DNA of 64,000 nt, taken from Novosphingobium sp. SG751A. Its GTDB lineage: Bacteria > Pseudomonadota > Alphaproteobacteria > Sphingomonadales > Sphingomonadaceae. Position numbers and translations under genes: made by a program. Below the pieces are notes generated by a model. The model was given only the letters and a program-made list of their open reading frames with translations, was not told the origin of the DNA and did not search any database. The stretch is taken from NCBI RefSeq assembly GCF_013149295.1, contig NZ_JABGCB010000009.1, positions 1 through 64,000 on the forward strand, read 5' to 3'. Numbering within the stretch: the stretch's first letter is position 1; every line of letters starts with the position of its first letter. Shown in pieces: positions 45,406-56,843 of the stretch.

Positions 45406-46602
45406 TCAGCGACCTGCGTTGACCGCGATGATCCGGCGGATGCGGGCCTCGACCTCGGGGCTGACGGTATCGACCGGCTCGCTGGCCTGCGCCACGGCGG
45501 GGATCGCGGTCACGGGCTGCCCGGTGCCTTGCGAGGTGTCCACCTCGACATTGACCGACAGACCAAGGCGCAGCGGATGCGCGTCCAACTCCTTGGGATC
45601 AAGCGCGATGCGCACCGGTACACGCTGAACCACCTTGATCCAGTTGCCGCTGGCGTTCTGCGCGGGCAGCAGCGCGAAGGCCGCGCCCGAACCGGCCGAC
45701 AGGCCGATGACCTTGCCGTGGAACGTCACCTTCTTGCCATAGGCGTCGGAATGCAGCGTGGCGCTTTGCCCGATGCGCAGATTGGCCAGTTGCGTCTCGC
45801 GGAAATTGGCGTCCACCCAGACCTTGCTCAGCGGTACGACCGACATCAGCGGTGCGCCGGGGGCGACCTGCTGACCGACCTGCGCGGCGCGCTGGGCCAC
45901 GACGCCATCGACCGGCGAGGAAAGATGCATATGCGAACGCATGATGGCCGCGCGCCTGACCGCCGCGATCGCGGCCAGCACCGCCGGATTGCCCGCCACA
46001 TCGGTTCCGCCCACGGTGCTTTCGGCATCGGCGCGATGGCTGCGGGCAAGGTCGAGATTGGCCTGCGCCAAGCGCACGGCCTCGCCGGCATGGGCGACTT
46101 CTTCGGCGGAAATTGCGCCTGAGGAGACAGCCTTTTCGCGGCGCGTCAGATCGTTCCTGGCGGCGGCAAGGCGAACCTCTGCCTGCGCGATTTCGGCCTC
46201 GGCGGTGCCCACCTTGGTAAAGCCCGAACGCACCGTGCGCGCCGCGCGGGCCAGTTCGGCCTCGGCCGCGGCCAGTTGCGCGTCCGCCAGCGCCGGGTCC
46301 AGATCGACCAGCGGTTGACCCACCTTCACGCCCTGCGTGCTTTCGGCATGGACCGCGATGACGGTGCCGGGATCGCGCGCGGTGATCTGGGTGATGTTGC
46401 CCGCGACATAGGCGTCATCGGTTTCCTCGCTGGCCGCGCTCATCATCACATAGGCGCCGTAACCGGCCGCCCCGATCAGCGCCGCCACGCCCAGCATCAA
46501 AAGACCTTTGCGGCGGGCGGCGTTCTTGGCCGAAGGAGGGCTGTAGCTGTCGGCCATGGCAGGGGCATTGTCCTTGTCGAAAGAATGGTTTTGCTGGTTC
46601 AT
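45406..46602 (-). CDS. emrA: HlyD/EmrA family membrane-fusion protein
   Basis: A 398-residue adaptor with an N-terminal membrane helix (GLLMLGVAALIGAAGYGAYVMM), a lipoyl half-motif (AGNITQITARDPGTVIAVHAE), a long alpha-helical hairpin (about 100-210) and the second half-motif GVVAQRAAQVGQQVAPG. It bridges the EmrB-like pump and the NodT-type outer-membrane factor. GGAAAG precedes the ATG, 6 nt after the upstream gene. Confidence 0.92.
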   Translation of the reverse strand: MNQQNHSFDKDNAPAMADSYSPPSAKNAARRKGLLMLGVAALIGAAGYGAYVMMSAASEETDDAYVAGNITQITARDPGTVIAVHAESTQGVKVGQPLVDLDPALADAQLAAAEAELARAARTVRSGFTKVGTAEAEIAQAEVRLAAARNDLTRREKAVSSGAISAEEVAHAGEAVRLAQANLDLARSHRADAESTVGGTDVAGNPAVLAAIAAVRRAAIMRSHMHLSSPVDGVVAQRAAQVGQQVAPGAPLMSVVPLSKVWVDANFRETQLANLRIGQSATLHSDAYGKKVTFHGKVIGLSAGSGAAFALLPAQNASGNWIKVVQRVPVRIALDPKELDAHPLRLGLSVNVEVDTSQGTGQPVTAIPAVAQASEPVDTVSPEVEARIRRIIAVNAGR

Positions 46603-46608
46603 GGCGAA

Positions 46609-48084
46609 TTACTTTCCGGCCGGGGCAGCTGCGCCCGCCTGCTGATCGGGGATCGGGGCAAAGCCGCCGCCTAGCGCGATCAGCAACTGAATGCGTTTGA
46701 CGGCCCCATCGGCGGCCAGATCGACCTGCGCCTGACGCGCGCTGAGCAGGCGTTCGCCTGCGCTGAGCACGTCCAGATTGGTCGAGAGGCCCGATTGCAG
46801 CCGCACCTTGTCGAGCGATACGGTCTTTTCCAGCCCGGTGAGGATCTCGGCCTGCTGGCGCGCATCTGCCCGGTTGGTCTCCACGCTCGAAAGCGCATCG
46901 GCCGCCTCGCGCACCGCGCCCACCACGGCCTTGTTATATTGGGCGATGGCAATGTCGGCGCCCGCCACGGCCTGACGATATTGCGCGCGGATTGCCCCGC
47001 CCGAAAAGATCGGCAGATGGATGGCCGGGCCAAACCCGCCGGTCAGCGCGCTGCCGGTGAAGAGTGAACCGATGCCCAGCGCCTGCGCACCCACAAAGGC
47101 ACGCAGATTGACGTTGGGATAGAAATCGGTTTTGGCGATCTTTTCCCCCGCCATCGCCAATTTGACCTGTTCGCGCGCGGCCAGCAGATCGGCGCGGCGC
47201 GCGAGCAGGTCGGCGGGCAGGGTTTCGGGCACGGGCAGCGCCTTGTCCAATGCCAGCGTGGGCGTGGTCAGATTGGCGCCATAGTCAGGCCCGCGCCCGG
47301 CCAGTGCGGCCAGTGCGTGAACCGCCAGCGCCCTTGCGCCCAGCGCGCGGGTCAGCGCCTGTTCGGCTTCCGATTGCAGTGTGCGCGCGCTGGCGATGTC
47401 GAATTCATTGCCGAGGCCCGCGTCGCGTCGCCCTGTCACGATCCGCAGCGAGGCCGAGCGCGAGGCGACAAACTCGCGTGCGATCCGGGCCTGGGCCTCG
47501 GCACGGGCGAAATTCACATAGGCCTGCGCGACATTGCCCGCCAGCGCCACGCGGGCGGCGGACAATTGCAGTTCGTTGGCATGGGTATAGACCTTGGCGG
47601 CCAGCACCAGTTCCTTTTGCCGCCCGGCCAGATCCAGCGACCAGTCCAGATTGGCCTGCGCATTGGAGATCCACGTCCACGATCCGCCCAGCGGCGCGGG
47701 ATAGATATAGCGGTTCGACAGGCGCTGATCCATGGCTGAGGCGTCCGCCGAAACCTGCGGCAACAGGCCCGAACGCGCCGAGGCGATCAGGCTGCCCGCC
47801 ATGCGCAGCCTAGCGGCCGCTTCATCGAGCGAAGGATTGCCCGCCAGCGCGTCGGCCATGATGCGGTCAAGCTGGGGGTCGCCCAGCGCCTGCCACCAGT
47901 CGGCGGCGACCGGAACCGGCGCGGCATTGGTAAGCCCCAGATCGGCGGCTTCGCGCGGTTTCAACTGCGGCTTGTCATGGGGCAGGCTGGCGCAACCGGC
48001 CAGCATCGGCCCGGCCAGCAGGGACAGAGTCAAAGCCATGGCCATCTTTGCCGATGCCCGCGGCTTTGTAAGGGCTTGAGTCAT
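46609..48084 (-). CDS. NodT family outer-membrane efflux lipoprotein
   Basis: A 491-residue TolC-like outer-membrane factor. The lipobox LAGC ends a signal peptide near residue 30. Two helical barrel repeats follow, with FARAEAQARIAREFV and QYNKAVVGAVREAADALS as the paired long helices. It completes the tripartite pump with the downstream adaptor and transporter. The ATG at 48084 starts the lipoprotein signal. The 175-nt gap upstream contains no clear operator I can defend. Confidence 0.9.
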   Translation of the reverse strand: MTQALTKPRASAKMAMALTLSLLAGPMLAGCASLPHDKPQLKPREAADLGLTNAAPVPVAADWWQALGDPQLDRIMADALAGNPSLDEAAARLRMAGSLIASARSGLLPQVSADASAMDQRLSNRYIYPAPLGGSWTWISNAQANLDWSLDLAGRQKELVLAAKVYTHANELQLSAARVALAGNVAQAYVNFARAEAQARIAREFVASRSASLRIVTGRRDAGLGNEFDIASARTLQSEAEQALTRALGARALAVHALAALAGRGPDYGANLTTPTLALDKALPVPETLPADLLARRADLLAAREQVKLAMAGEKIAKTDFYPNVNLRAFVGAQALGIGSLFTGSALTGGFGPAIHLPIFSGGAIRAQYRQAVAGADIAIAQYNKAVVGAVREAADALSSVETNRADARQQAEILTGLEKTVSLDKVRLQSGLSTNLDVLSAGERLLSARQAQVDLAADGAVKRIQLLIALGGGFAPIPDQQAGAAAPAGK

Positions 48085-48259
48085 GGGTAGCTTTCGTTCC
48101 TCTTCCTGACGGTTTTCCGAGAGCCGACAGAAAGTTTTGCAAGGGCGGGCCATAGGCGGCCCGTCCTGATACTGACAATTGTGTTATAGTGCAGTGCAGC
48201 GTCAAGGATTATCCGCCCATGCGGCATAATAGTGTTTCTCAATTGACTATAATCGCGAC

Positions 48260-49189
48260 TTAACCCTTGGGCACATTGGTCCATTTGGGCAGGGTCAGAT
48301 GCGGGCGCAGAAAATCGAGCAGTGCGCGCACCCGCGCCGGACGCGCCCGGCCCGGCGGCGTGATCAGATAGAGCGGGCCGGGCGGGGTGCTCCATTCTGG
48401 CAGCAATTCGACCAATCGTCCCGCGCGAATATGATCCCACACGAAATATTCGGCCATCAGCCCGATGCCCACCCCCGCCACCAGCGCGGGCACCAGCGCA
48501 TCGGCATGGTTGGCGCGATAGCGGCCATTGACGCGCACGGTTACCGGGTCCTCATCACCGCGCGCGAATTGCCATTCGTGGCTGTTGGCGATGTGGCTGG
48601 GCAGAACGGCGGGATAGCGGGCCAGATCCTGCGGTGACTGCGGCATGCCCAGCCGTTCGAGCAATTCGGGCGCGCCCACCAGCGGGCGGCGCAGCGAGGA
48701 GAGGCGCACCGTACGCAGGCTGGCGGAATCGCCGTCCAGACCGACCTGAATGGCCGCATCGAACCCCTCGGCCACCAGATCGACCCGGTTTTCGGTCAGC
48801 ACCAGATCGACCTCGATTTCCGGATTGGCCTTGAGAAATTGGGGCAGGACCGGCGCGATCACTTCAACGCCCACCGCGCTGATCGAGGCGATGCGCACAA
48901 GGCCGCGCGGGGTGGCGGCTTCGTCCAGAATGTCGGCCTCGATCGCCGCGCCGTCGATCAGAATGCGCGCGGCGCGTTCCAGCGCGAGGCGGCCCGTTTC
49001 GGTCAACGACAATTTGCGGGTGGTGCGGTGGAAAAGGCTGGCGCGCATCCTTTGTTCCAGCCGGGTGACGGCCTTGGACACGGTGGTCTTGGCCAGGCCC
49101 AGTTGCTCGCCCGCGCGGCTGAAGCTGCCGCATTCGGCCACTTTGGCAAAAATGGCCCATGCTTCAAGATCGGGGAGCGAATGCGGCAT
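48260..49189 (-). CDS. LysR family transcriptional regulator
   Basis: A 309-residue LysR protein with the helix-turn-helix SFSRAGEQLGLAKTTVSKAVTRLEQRM near the N terminus and an effector domain (IASISAVGVEVIAPVLPQFLKANPEIEVDL). The ATG at 49189 has AAGAG at a fair distance; one 18 nt upstream has none. It lies between ligI and the efflux operon on the same strand, so it may regulate either, and could be read through from ligI. Confidence 0.88.
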   Translation of the reverse strand: MPHSLPDLEAWAIFAKVAECGSFSRAGEQLGLAKTTVSKAVTRLEQRMRASLFHRTTRKLSLTETGRLALERAARILIDGAAIEADILDEAATPRGLVRIASISAVGVEVIAPVLPQFLKANPEIEVDLVLTENRVDLVAEGFDAAIQVGLDGDSASLRTVRLSSLRRPLVGAPELLERLGMPQSPQDLARYPAVLPSHIANSHEWQFARGDEDPVTVRVNGRYRANHADALVPALVAGVGIGLMAEYFVWDHIRAGRLVELLPEWSTPPGPLYLITPPGRARPARVRALLDFLRPHLTLPKWTNVPKG

Positions 49190-49256
49190 GGCGCTCTTTT
49201 GCCCCATGCGCGGAAGAAGGGGAAGGGGGCTTTGCGCTCGCCTCCCCCTCAGACCA

Positions 49257-50177
<921 letters not shown>

Positions 50178-51239
50178 TCATCCGAACACGATGCCATCAA
50201 AAAGCTTGCGCGCGGTGCGCAGCAGGGCGGCGGTCTTCACATCGCCCGCTTCGTCAGTTTCCAGCACGCAGGTCATCTCGCCGGTGGGATGCTCGACCGA
50301 CAGGGTCTTGCGCGCGCCTTCGGGGATCTGCGCTACCTCCGCGGCTGGCGAGCCCTTGAGCAGGCAGGCCGTGGCCACACTGACCGCGCCCAGAACGCCG
50401 ATCGTGGCATGAGCGCGATGGGGGATGAAACTGCGCACAGTGACCGCGCCGCCATGCTTGGGCGGGGCCACGAGCATCATCTTGGGGACGGACTTTTCCT
50501 TCACATCTCCAAGGTTCATCCTCTCGCCCACGACCAGACGGATAGCCTCGATCCGGGCCTTGAGTTCAACATTGGCGTCCAGCCAGTCGCGGTCTTCATA
50601 GCCGGTGATGCCGACGTCCTCGGCCTTGAACACAACGCAGGGCATGCCATTGTCGATCAGCGTAACGCGTACGCCATTGACCTCGTCGGCCGTGTTGCCC
50701 GTGGGCAAGAGCGCGCCGCAGGACGAGCCGGCCGTGTCGCGGAACTCGAGAGGCACGGGGGCATGGCTGCCGGGAACGCCGTCGATCTTGGCCTCGCCCT
50801 TATAGGAAACCTTGCCGCCCGGCGTCTGGACCGTGGCCACGGCCACCTGCCCGGTGTTCTCCATGAAGATCGCCACGCGGGTTTCGTCGCCGGTGGCGGG
50901 GATCAGCCCGCGTTCAATCGCGAAAGGCCCCACACCAGCCAGAATATTACCGCAATTCTGCGCATCCGTCACAATCGCCTGATCAACGAAAACCTGCAAA
51001 AACAGATAGTCAACGTCGATGCCGGGGCGCTCGGATTTGCTGACGACCGCAACCTTGCTGGTCAGCGGATCAGCCCCGCCCATACCGTCGATCTGCACCG
51101 GATCGGGCGAGCCCATTACGCCCAGCAGAAACGCATCGCGCGTGACGGCGTCGGTGGGCAGATCGGATTTCAGGAAATAGCCGCCCTTGCTGGTGCCGCC
51201 GCGCATCCACATACAGGGGGAGGAGAGGTTGGTGGGCAT
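50178..51239 (-). CDS. ligU: 4-Oxalomesaconate isomerase (PrpF family)
   Basis: A 353-residue PrpF/DapF-fold isomerase. MWMRGGTSKGGYFL near the start, Lys62 in PLTSKVAVV (aligning with the proposed base of LigU) and Cys96 in DAQNCGNI are conserved-looking positions. LigU moves a double bond of 4-oxalomesaconate so that LigJ can hydrate it; the Pseudomonas GalD tautomerase is a relative. It lies between ligK and ligI, and repeat R5 separates it from ligK. Confidence 0.9.
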   Translation of the reverse strand: MPTNLSSPCMWMRGGTSKGGYFLKSDLPTDAVTRDAFLLGVMGSPDPVQIDGMGGADPLTSKVAVVSKSERPGIDVDYLFLQVFVDQAIVTDAQNCGNILAGVGPFAIERGLIPATGDETRVAIFMENTGQVAVATVQTPGGKVSYKGEAKIDGVPGSHAPVPLEFRDTAGSSCGALLPTGNTADEVNGVRVTLIDNGMPCVVFKAEDVGITGYEDRDWLDANVELKARIEAIRLVVGERMNLGDVKEKSVPKMMLVAPPKHGGAVTVRSFIPHRAHATIGVLGAVSVATACLLKGSPAAEVAQIPEGARKTLSVEHPTGEMTCVLETDEAGDVKTAALLRTARKLFDGIVFG

Positions 51240-51270
51240 GGGATTGGTTCCTAATAGATAAGCAAGAAAT

Positions 51271-51495
51271 GCGAGGGGCTAGACCCTCGCGCTCCCGCTA
51301 TGTTGCGCCAAGGGTTCGGCCTTGGGTGCCGGACGCGGTGTTTGGTAATGAAAGCTTGCGGTGCCGATCAGCGCAACGCCGCCGCGCCGCAGGCTTTCAT
51401 AATGGCCTCGCCCAAAAAGCTCCCTTCGCTATCAAGGCGCAACCCCATTAACGGGATTGCCAAGGGACGAGGCCCTTGGCTCGCCGGAGGCACCT
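51271..51495. repeat. Composite palindromic element R5 inside the lig operon
   Basis: The left hairpin (51271-51290) is GCGAGGG/CCCTCGC. The right hairpin (51453-51495) has GCCAAGGG/CCCTTGGC arms, a compensated variant of the usual GCAAAGGG/CCCTTTGC, then CGCCGGAGGCAC. The middle shares with R6 the TTCGGCCTTG, TGAAAGC(C/T)TGCG and GCCGCGCCGCAGGCTTT segments. It separates ligK from ligU within one minus-strand group. Confidence 0.85.
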
Positions 51496-51510
51496 TCTAA
51501 GCGGCTCACA

Positions 51511-52185
51511 TCAAACGTACTTCAAACCTTCCTTCTCCAACCGCTCGCGCATGTTGTAGATGTCCAGACCCAGCACGCCCGCTGCCAGCTTTTCGCGCTT
51601 GGCCGCTTCATTGGCTTCGCGAGCCTGCGCGGCCTTGAGTACTTCAGCGGCTTCCTCGCGGCGCACGACGCAGACGCCGTCGTCATCGGCCACGATCACA
51701 TCGCCTGCGTTGACCAGTTGGTTGGCGCAGATGATGGGGATGTTGACGCTGCCCAGCGTGTTCTTGACGGTGCCTTGGGCATAGACGGCCTTGGACCAGA
51801 CGGGGAAATTCATCTCTGTCAGGTCGCGCACGTCGCGCACGCCCGCGTCGATGACGAGGCCGCGACAGCCGCGCGCCTGCGCGCTGGTGGCCAGGAGGTC
51901 GCCGAAATAGCCGTCTTCGCACGGGGAGGTGGGGGCGAGGACGAGAATGTCGCCTTCTTTCAACTGTTCGATGGCGACATGGACCATCCAGTTGTCGCCG
52001 GGCGCGGCGCTGATCGTCACGGCGCTGCCCGCGATGCGCGCGCGGGGATAGATCGGACGCATATAGCTGGCCAGCAGGCCCTTGCGGCCTTGCGCTTCGT
52101 GGACGGTGGCAACGCCGCAGGCGGCGAGACCGTCGATGACATCAAGGGGTGCGCGCTCGATGTTCTGGACGACGATGGAAGACAT
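51511..52185 (-). CDS. ligK: 4-Carboxy-4-hydroxy-2-oxoadipate aldolase
   Basis: A 224-residue class II aldolase of the HMG/CHA aldolase (RraA-like) fold. [21 protein letters not shown] and the GVRDV motif, with the metal-site Asp after Arg, identify the family. It cleaves 4-carboxy-4-hydroxy-2-oxoadipate to pyruvate and oxaloacetate, the last step of the pathway. The ATG at 52185 has AGAGAGGA before it. It is divergent from ligR. Confidence 0.94.
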   Translation of the reverse strand: MSSIVVQNIERAPLDVIDGLAACGVATVHEAQGRKGLLASYMRPIYPRARIAGSAVTISAAPGDNWMVHVAIEQLKEGDILVLAPTSPCEDGYFGDLLATSAQARGCRGLVIDAGVRDVRDLTEMNFPVWSKAVYAQGTVKNTLGSVNIPIICANQLVNAGDVIVADDDGVCVVRREEAAEVLKAAQAREANEAAKREKLAAGVLGLDIYNMRERLEKEGLKYV

Positions 52186-52262
52186 GAAGATCCTCTCTGG
52201 ATGGTCGATAGGTTGGCTGGCATGCGACATGCGCCGGGGCGCAGTCACGCTCCAATGCGAAG

Positions 52263-52292
52263 TTGTCTAAGGTCATAAGTTTCTGCTAAACG
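52263..52292 (+). promoter_or_regulatory. Candidate ligR promoter
   Basis: TTGTCT (52263-52268) and TAAACG (52287-52292) are 18 nt apart. Transcription would begin at about the ATG (52300), which has no visible Shine-Dalgarno sequence, so ligR may be leaderless. The 114-nt ligK-ligR gap must also hold the LigR operator, but I cannot define it. Confidence 0.4.
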
Positions 52293-52299
52293 TGCAAGC

Positions 52300-53454
52300 A
52301 TGATAGAAAATGGAATCGGGGATCGCCCGCTCAATATCCGCCATTTTGCCGCTCTGGCTGCCACGGTGCGCCATGGCAGTCTGACCCGCGCCGCCCGCGC
52401 GGTAAACTTGACTCAGCCCGCCCTGACCCAGGCCATCGCAGGTCTTGAATCGAGCCTTGGCGTGACCCTGTTTGAGCGCAGCGCGCAGGGCATGACGGCG
52501 ACCGAACCGGCGCTGCTGATGGCCCCGCGTGCTGAGGCCGCGATTGACCATATCGGCAGCCCCCGCGTCACCGGAACCCAGCTTCGCGCGCTGCTCGCTC
52601 TGGCGCGGGCGGGCAGCTATGCCGGGGCGGCTGAGGCAACCGGCCTGTCCTCGGCCAGCCTCCATCGCGCGGTGGCCGATCTGCAGGTGGCGCTGGGCCA
52701 AAGGCTGGTGGACCGGCGCGGGCAGCATGTCGCGCTGACCCCCACCGGACAGCGCCGCGCGCGCGGGTTTGGCCTGGCCATGGCCGAATTGCGCGCAGGT
52801 CTTGCCGAGGTCGCCACATGGCAGGGCAAGGCGGCGGGGCGCATTATCGTAGGTGCCATGCCCTTATCGCGGGCGCGCTGGCTGCCCGAGGCGATCAGTC
52901 GTTTCGCTCGCGAATATCCCGGCGTGGGCGTGATGGTGGTCGAAGGCAGTCATGGCGAGCTCTCCGGTCCGTTGCGTGATGGTGAAATCGACCTGATGCT
53001 GGGCGCCCTGCGCGAAGGGGCCGAGGCCGAGGGGCTGGCGGGCGAGGCGGTGTTTGCCGATACGCCGGTGCTGGTGATGCGCAAGGGGCACCCGTTGGAA
53101 AATGTGACCGCGCCCGGAGCTGAGCTGGCCGATTATCCGTGGATTTTGCCCGGTTCCGAAACGCCGCTGCGCCGCCATTGGCAGGCGATGCTGCGCGCGC
53201 TGGGGGCCGAGCCGCCGCGCGTGGCCATCGAATGCGGGTCGGTGATGACGATCCGGCAATTGCTGCTCGACAGCGACAGTCTGACCCTGCTCAGCCGGTC
53301 GCAGGTTTCGGTCGAGCTGGATGCGGGCGTGTTGACCGCGCGCGACCTTGCCTCGGGGTTTTCGCGCAGCATCGGGATTACCACCCGCGCGGGATGGCGG
53401 CCAACGTCAACGCAGGAGGCTTTCGTAGCGATGCTGCGCGAGTGCGGAGGCTGA
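52300..53454 (+). CDS. ligR: LysR-type regulator with two tandem DNA-binding domains, probable LigR
   Basis: A 384-residue LysR-family protein, longer than the usual 300. It has two successive winged helix-turn-helix units: residues about 12-70 (SLTRAARAVNLTQPALTQ) and about 93-151 (SYAGAAEATGLSSASLHR), each ending in LFER- or LVDR-like wings. A LysR effector domain (about 180-384) follows. Divergence from ligK and its place before the dehydrogenase-ligJABC run suggest it activates the protocatechuate genes in response to protocatechuate or gallate. Confidence 0.82.
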   Translation: MIENGIGDRPLNIRHFAALAATVRHGSLTRAARAVNLTQPALTQAIAGLESSLGVTLFERSAQGMTATEPALLMAPRAEAAIDHIGSPRVTGTQLRALLALARAGSYAGAAEATGLSSASLHRAVADLQVALGQRLVDRRGQHVALTPTGQRRARGFGLAMAELRAGLAEVATWQGKAAGRIIVGAMPLSRARWLPEAISRFAREYPGVGVMVVEGSHGELSGPLRDGEIDLMLGALREGAEAEGLAGEAVFADTPVLVMRKGHPLENVTAPGAELADYPWILPGSETPLRRHWQAMLRALGAEPPRVAIECGSVMTIRQLLLDSDSLTLLSRSQVSVELDAGVLTARDLASGFSRSIGITTRAGWRPTSTQEAFVAMLRECGG

Positions 53455-53547
53455 CGGGCTTTGCAAAAACTTATGGTGGCGGATGCCTTTCGATTGGTGC
53501 GCGCGCGAGGCTTGGCGGCATGGCTGTAGTGATAAGGAGATTCGTTC

Positions 53548-54387
53548 GTGTCACATACTATATCCCTGATCGGCTATGGCGAGGCAGGCTCCACCTTTGC
53601 CCGCGCGGGCGGATGGGGTGAGGCAGCGGACGGGGCAGGCGGCAATGCCCGCGCCGGTGTGTGGGATCTGCGCCCCGAAAGGCTGGCGCTGGCCGCGCAG
53701 GACGGGCTGATGGTGGCCGCAAATGCGCAGGAGGCGATGGCCGGGCGCGAGATGGTCCTTTCGCTGGTGACCGCCGATAGCGCCTTGCCCGCCGCTCAGG
53801 AATACGCCGCATTCCTGCCCAAGGGGGCGATCTGGGCCGATTGCAATTCGGTGGCGCCGGGGACGAAGCGCGAGGCCGCCGCCGCCGTTGAGGCAGCGGG
53901 CGGTTGCTATGTCGATGTGGCTGTTCTGGCCCCGGTCGATCCGGCACGGTTGAATGTGCCGCTGCTGCTGGCCGGGCGCGAGGCGGGGCGGGCCGAGGCG
54001 CTGCTGCGCGAGGCCGGTTTCGCCAATATCCGCATCGTGGGCGATGAAGTGGGGCGGGCGTCCGCGATCAAGATGATCCGCTCGGTCATGGTCAAGGGCG
54101 TCGAGGCGCTGACCGCGGAAATGATGCTGGCGGCGCAGGAAGCGGGCGTGGTCGATGAAGTGCTCTCCAGCCTGGACGCCAGCGAGAAGGCTTGGCCCTG
54201 GGCCAAGCGCGCGGCCTATAACATCGAGCGCATGGTGACGCATGGTGTGCGCCGCGCCGCCGAAATGGAGGAATCCGCCAAGACTCTGACCGGGCTTGGC
54301 ATCGAGCCGATGATGACCAACGGCACCGTCCTGCGCCAGCGCGAGATGGCCGGTCGCACAGAAAGATTGATCGAGGGAAAGGAGTAA
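53548..54387 (+). CDS. NAD(P)-dependent dehydrogenase, beta-hydroxyacid/DUF1932 type
   Basis: A 279-residue protein with an N-terminal Rossmann domain (ISLIGYGEAGSTFA) and a helical C-terminal domain (DUF1932-like; GRASAIKMIRSVMVKGVEAL carries the usual catalytic Lys region). It belongs to the 6-phosphogluconate/3-hydroxyisobutyrate dehydrogenase superfamily. The start is GTG with AAGGAGA at 53533-53539. It is placed between ligR and ligJ, with only 6 nt to ligJ. No known step of the pathway needs it, so its substrate, perhaps a side-product of 4,5-cleavage, is unknown. Confidence 0.8.
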   Translation: MSHTISLIGYGEAGSTFARAGGWGEAADGAGGNARAGVWDLRPERLALAAQDGLMVAANAQEAMAGREMVLSLVTADSALPAAQEYAAFLPKGAIWADCNSVAPGTKREAAAAVEAAGGCYVDVAVLAPVDPARLNVPLLLAGREAGRAEALLREAGFANIRIVGDEVGRASAIKMIRSVMVKGVEALTAEMMLAAQEAGVVDEVLSSLDASEKAWPWAKRAAYNIERMVTHGVRRAAEMEESAKTLTGLGIEPMMTNGTVLRQREMAGRTERLIEGKE

Positions 54388-54393
54388 ACCCCC

Positions 54394-55419
54394 GTGAGCC
54401 TGATTATTGACTGTCATGGCCACTACACCGTGCTGCCCAAGGGGCATGACGCGTGGCGTGAGGAACAGAAGGCCGCCTTCAAGGCCGGCGTTGCTGCTCC
54501 GGCCTATCCGAAGATCAGCGACGATGAAATCCGTGAGACGATCGAGGCCAACCAGCTTCGCCTGATCAAGGAACGCGGCGCGGACCTGACCATCTTCAGC
54601 CCCCGCGCCAGCGCGATGGCCCCGCATGTGGGCGATCAGAGCGTGGCCGTGCCATGGGCGCGGGCCTGCAACGATCTGATCGGGCGCGTGGTGGACCTGT
54701 TCCCCGGCGTGTTCGAACCGGTCTGCATGCTGCCCCAGTCGCCCGAGGCCGACCTGACCAATTCGATCGCAGAGCTGGAACGCTGTGTGACCGAGTTGGG
54801 CTTTATCGGGTGCAACCTGAATCCCGATCCGGGCGGCGGCCACTTCAAGCATCCGCCGCTGACCGATGAATACTGGTTCCCCTTCTATGAAAAGATGGTC
54901 GAACTCGACGTTCCGGCGATGATCCACGTTTCGGGTTCGTGCAACCCGGCGATGCATGCCACGGGCGGCTATTACATCGCGGCCGACACGATTGCTTTCA
55001 TGCAATTGCTCGAAGGCGATCTGTTCAGCCGGTTCCCCACGCTGCGCTTTATCATCCCGCATGGCGGCGGCGCAGTGCCCTATCACTGGGGCCGTTATCG
55101 GGGCCTTGCCGACATGCTGAAAAAGCCGTCGCTCGACACCCATCTGATGAACAACATCTTTTTCGACACCTGCGTCTATCACCAGCCCGGCATCAACCTG
55201 CTGGCCGATGTGATCGACAATAAGAACATTCTGTTCGGGTCGGAAATGGTGGGCGCGGTGCGCGGGATCGATCCCACCACCGGTTTCTATTTTGACGACA
55301 CCAAGCGTTATGTCGATGCGCTGGAGATTTCGGACGCCGAACGTCACGCGATCTTTGAGGGCAATGCCCGCCGTGTGTTCCCGCGTTTGGACGCCAAGCT
55401 GAAGGCGCGCGGCCTGTAA
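54394..55419 (+). CDS. ligJ: 4-Oxalomesaconate hydratase
   Basis: A 341-residue amidohydrolase-fold hydratase. DCHGHY at residues 6-11 gives the metal-binding HxH, and IHVSGSCNP and IIPHGGGAVPYHWGR add further ligands, matching sphingomonad LigJ. It adds water to the LigU product to form 4-carboxy-4-hydroxy-2-oxoadipate. It starts GTG, with AAAGGAG upstream, 6 nt after the dehydrogenase, and precedes ligA. Confidence 0.93.
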   Translation: MSLIIDCHGHYTVLPKGHDAWREEQKAAFKAGVAAPAYPKISDDEIRETIEANQLRLIKERGADLTIFSPRASAMAPHVGDQSVAVPWARACNDLIGRVVDLFPGVFEPVCMLPQSPEADLTNSIAELERCVTELGFIGCNLNPDPGGGHFKHPPLTDEYWFPFYEKMVELDVPAMIHVSGSCNPAMHATGGYYIAADTIAFMQLLEGDLFSRFPTLRFIIPHGGGAVPYHWGRYRGLADMLKKPSLDTHLMNNIFFDTCVYHQPGINLLADVIDNKNILFGSEMVGAVRGIDPTTGFYFDDTKRYVDALEISDAERHAIFEGNARRVFPRLDAKLKARGL

Positions 55420-55475
55420 TCAACGACTTGCCCCCGTCCGGTGCGCCGGGCGGGGGCGGGTTTGGGAGAATGAAG

Positions 55476-56763
<1,288 letters not shown>

Positions 56764-56843
56764 GGCTTTTTTACAGCCTGACGAGCGATCAGGAACAGCG
56801 GTAGGCCGGACGGCCGCCGGGCAACCTAAAAAGGGAGGCTGCG

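Noticed and set aside
48085..48259. A promoter or operator for the efflux operon (TTGACG and ACAATTGT palindrome on the minus strand)
   Set aside because: No -10 is correctly spaced from TTGACG, and an 8-bp palindrome alone is too weak.
53551..55347. A 598-codon minus-strand frame across the dehydrogenase and ligJ
   Set aside because: It crosses two well-supported genes and their junction, and lacks any motif.
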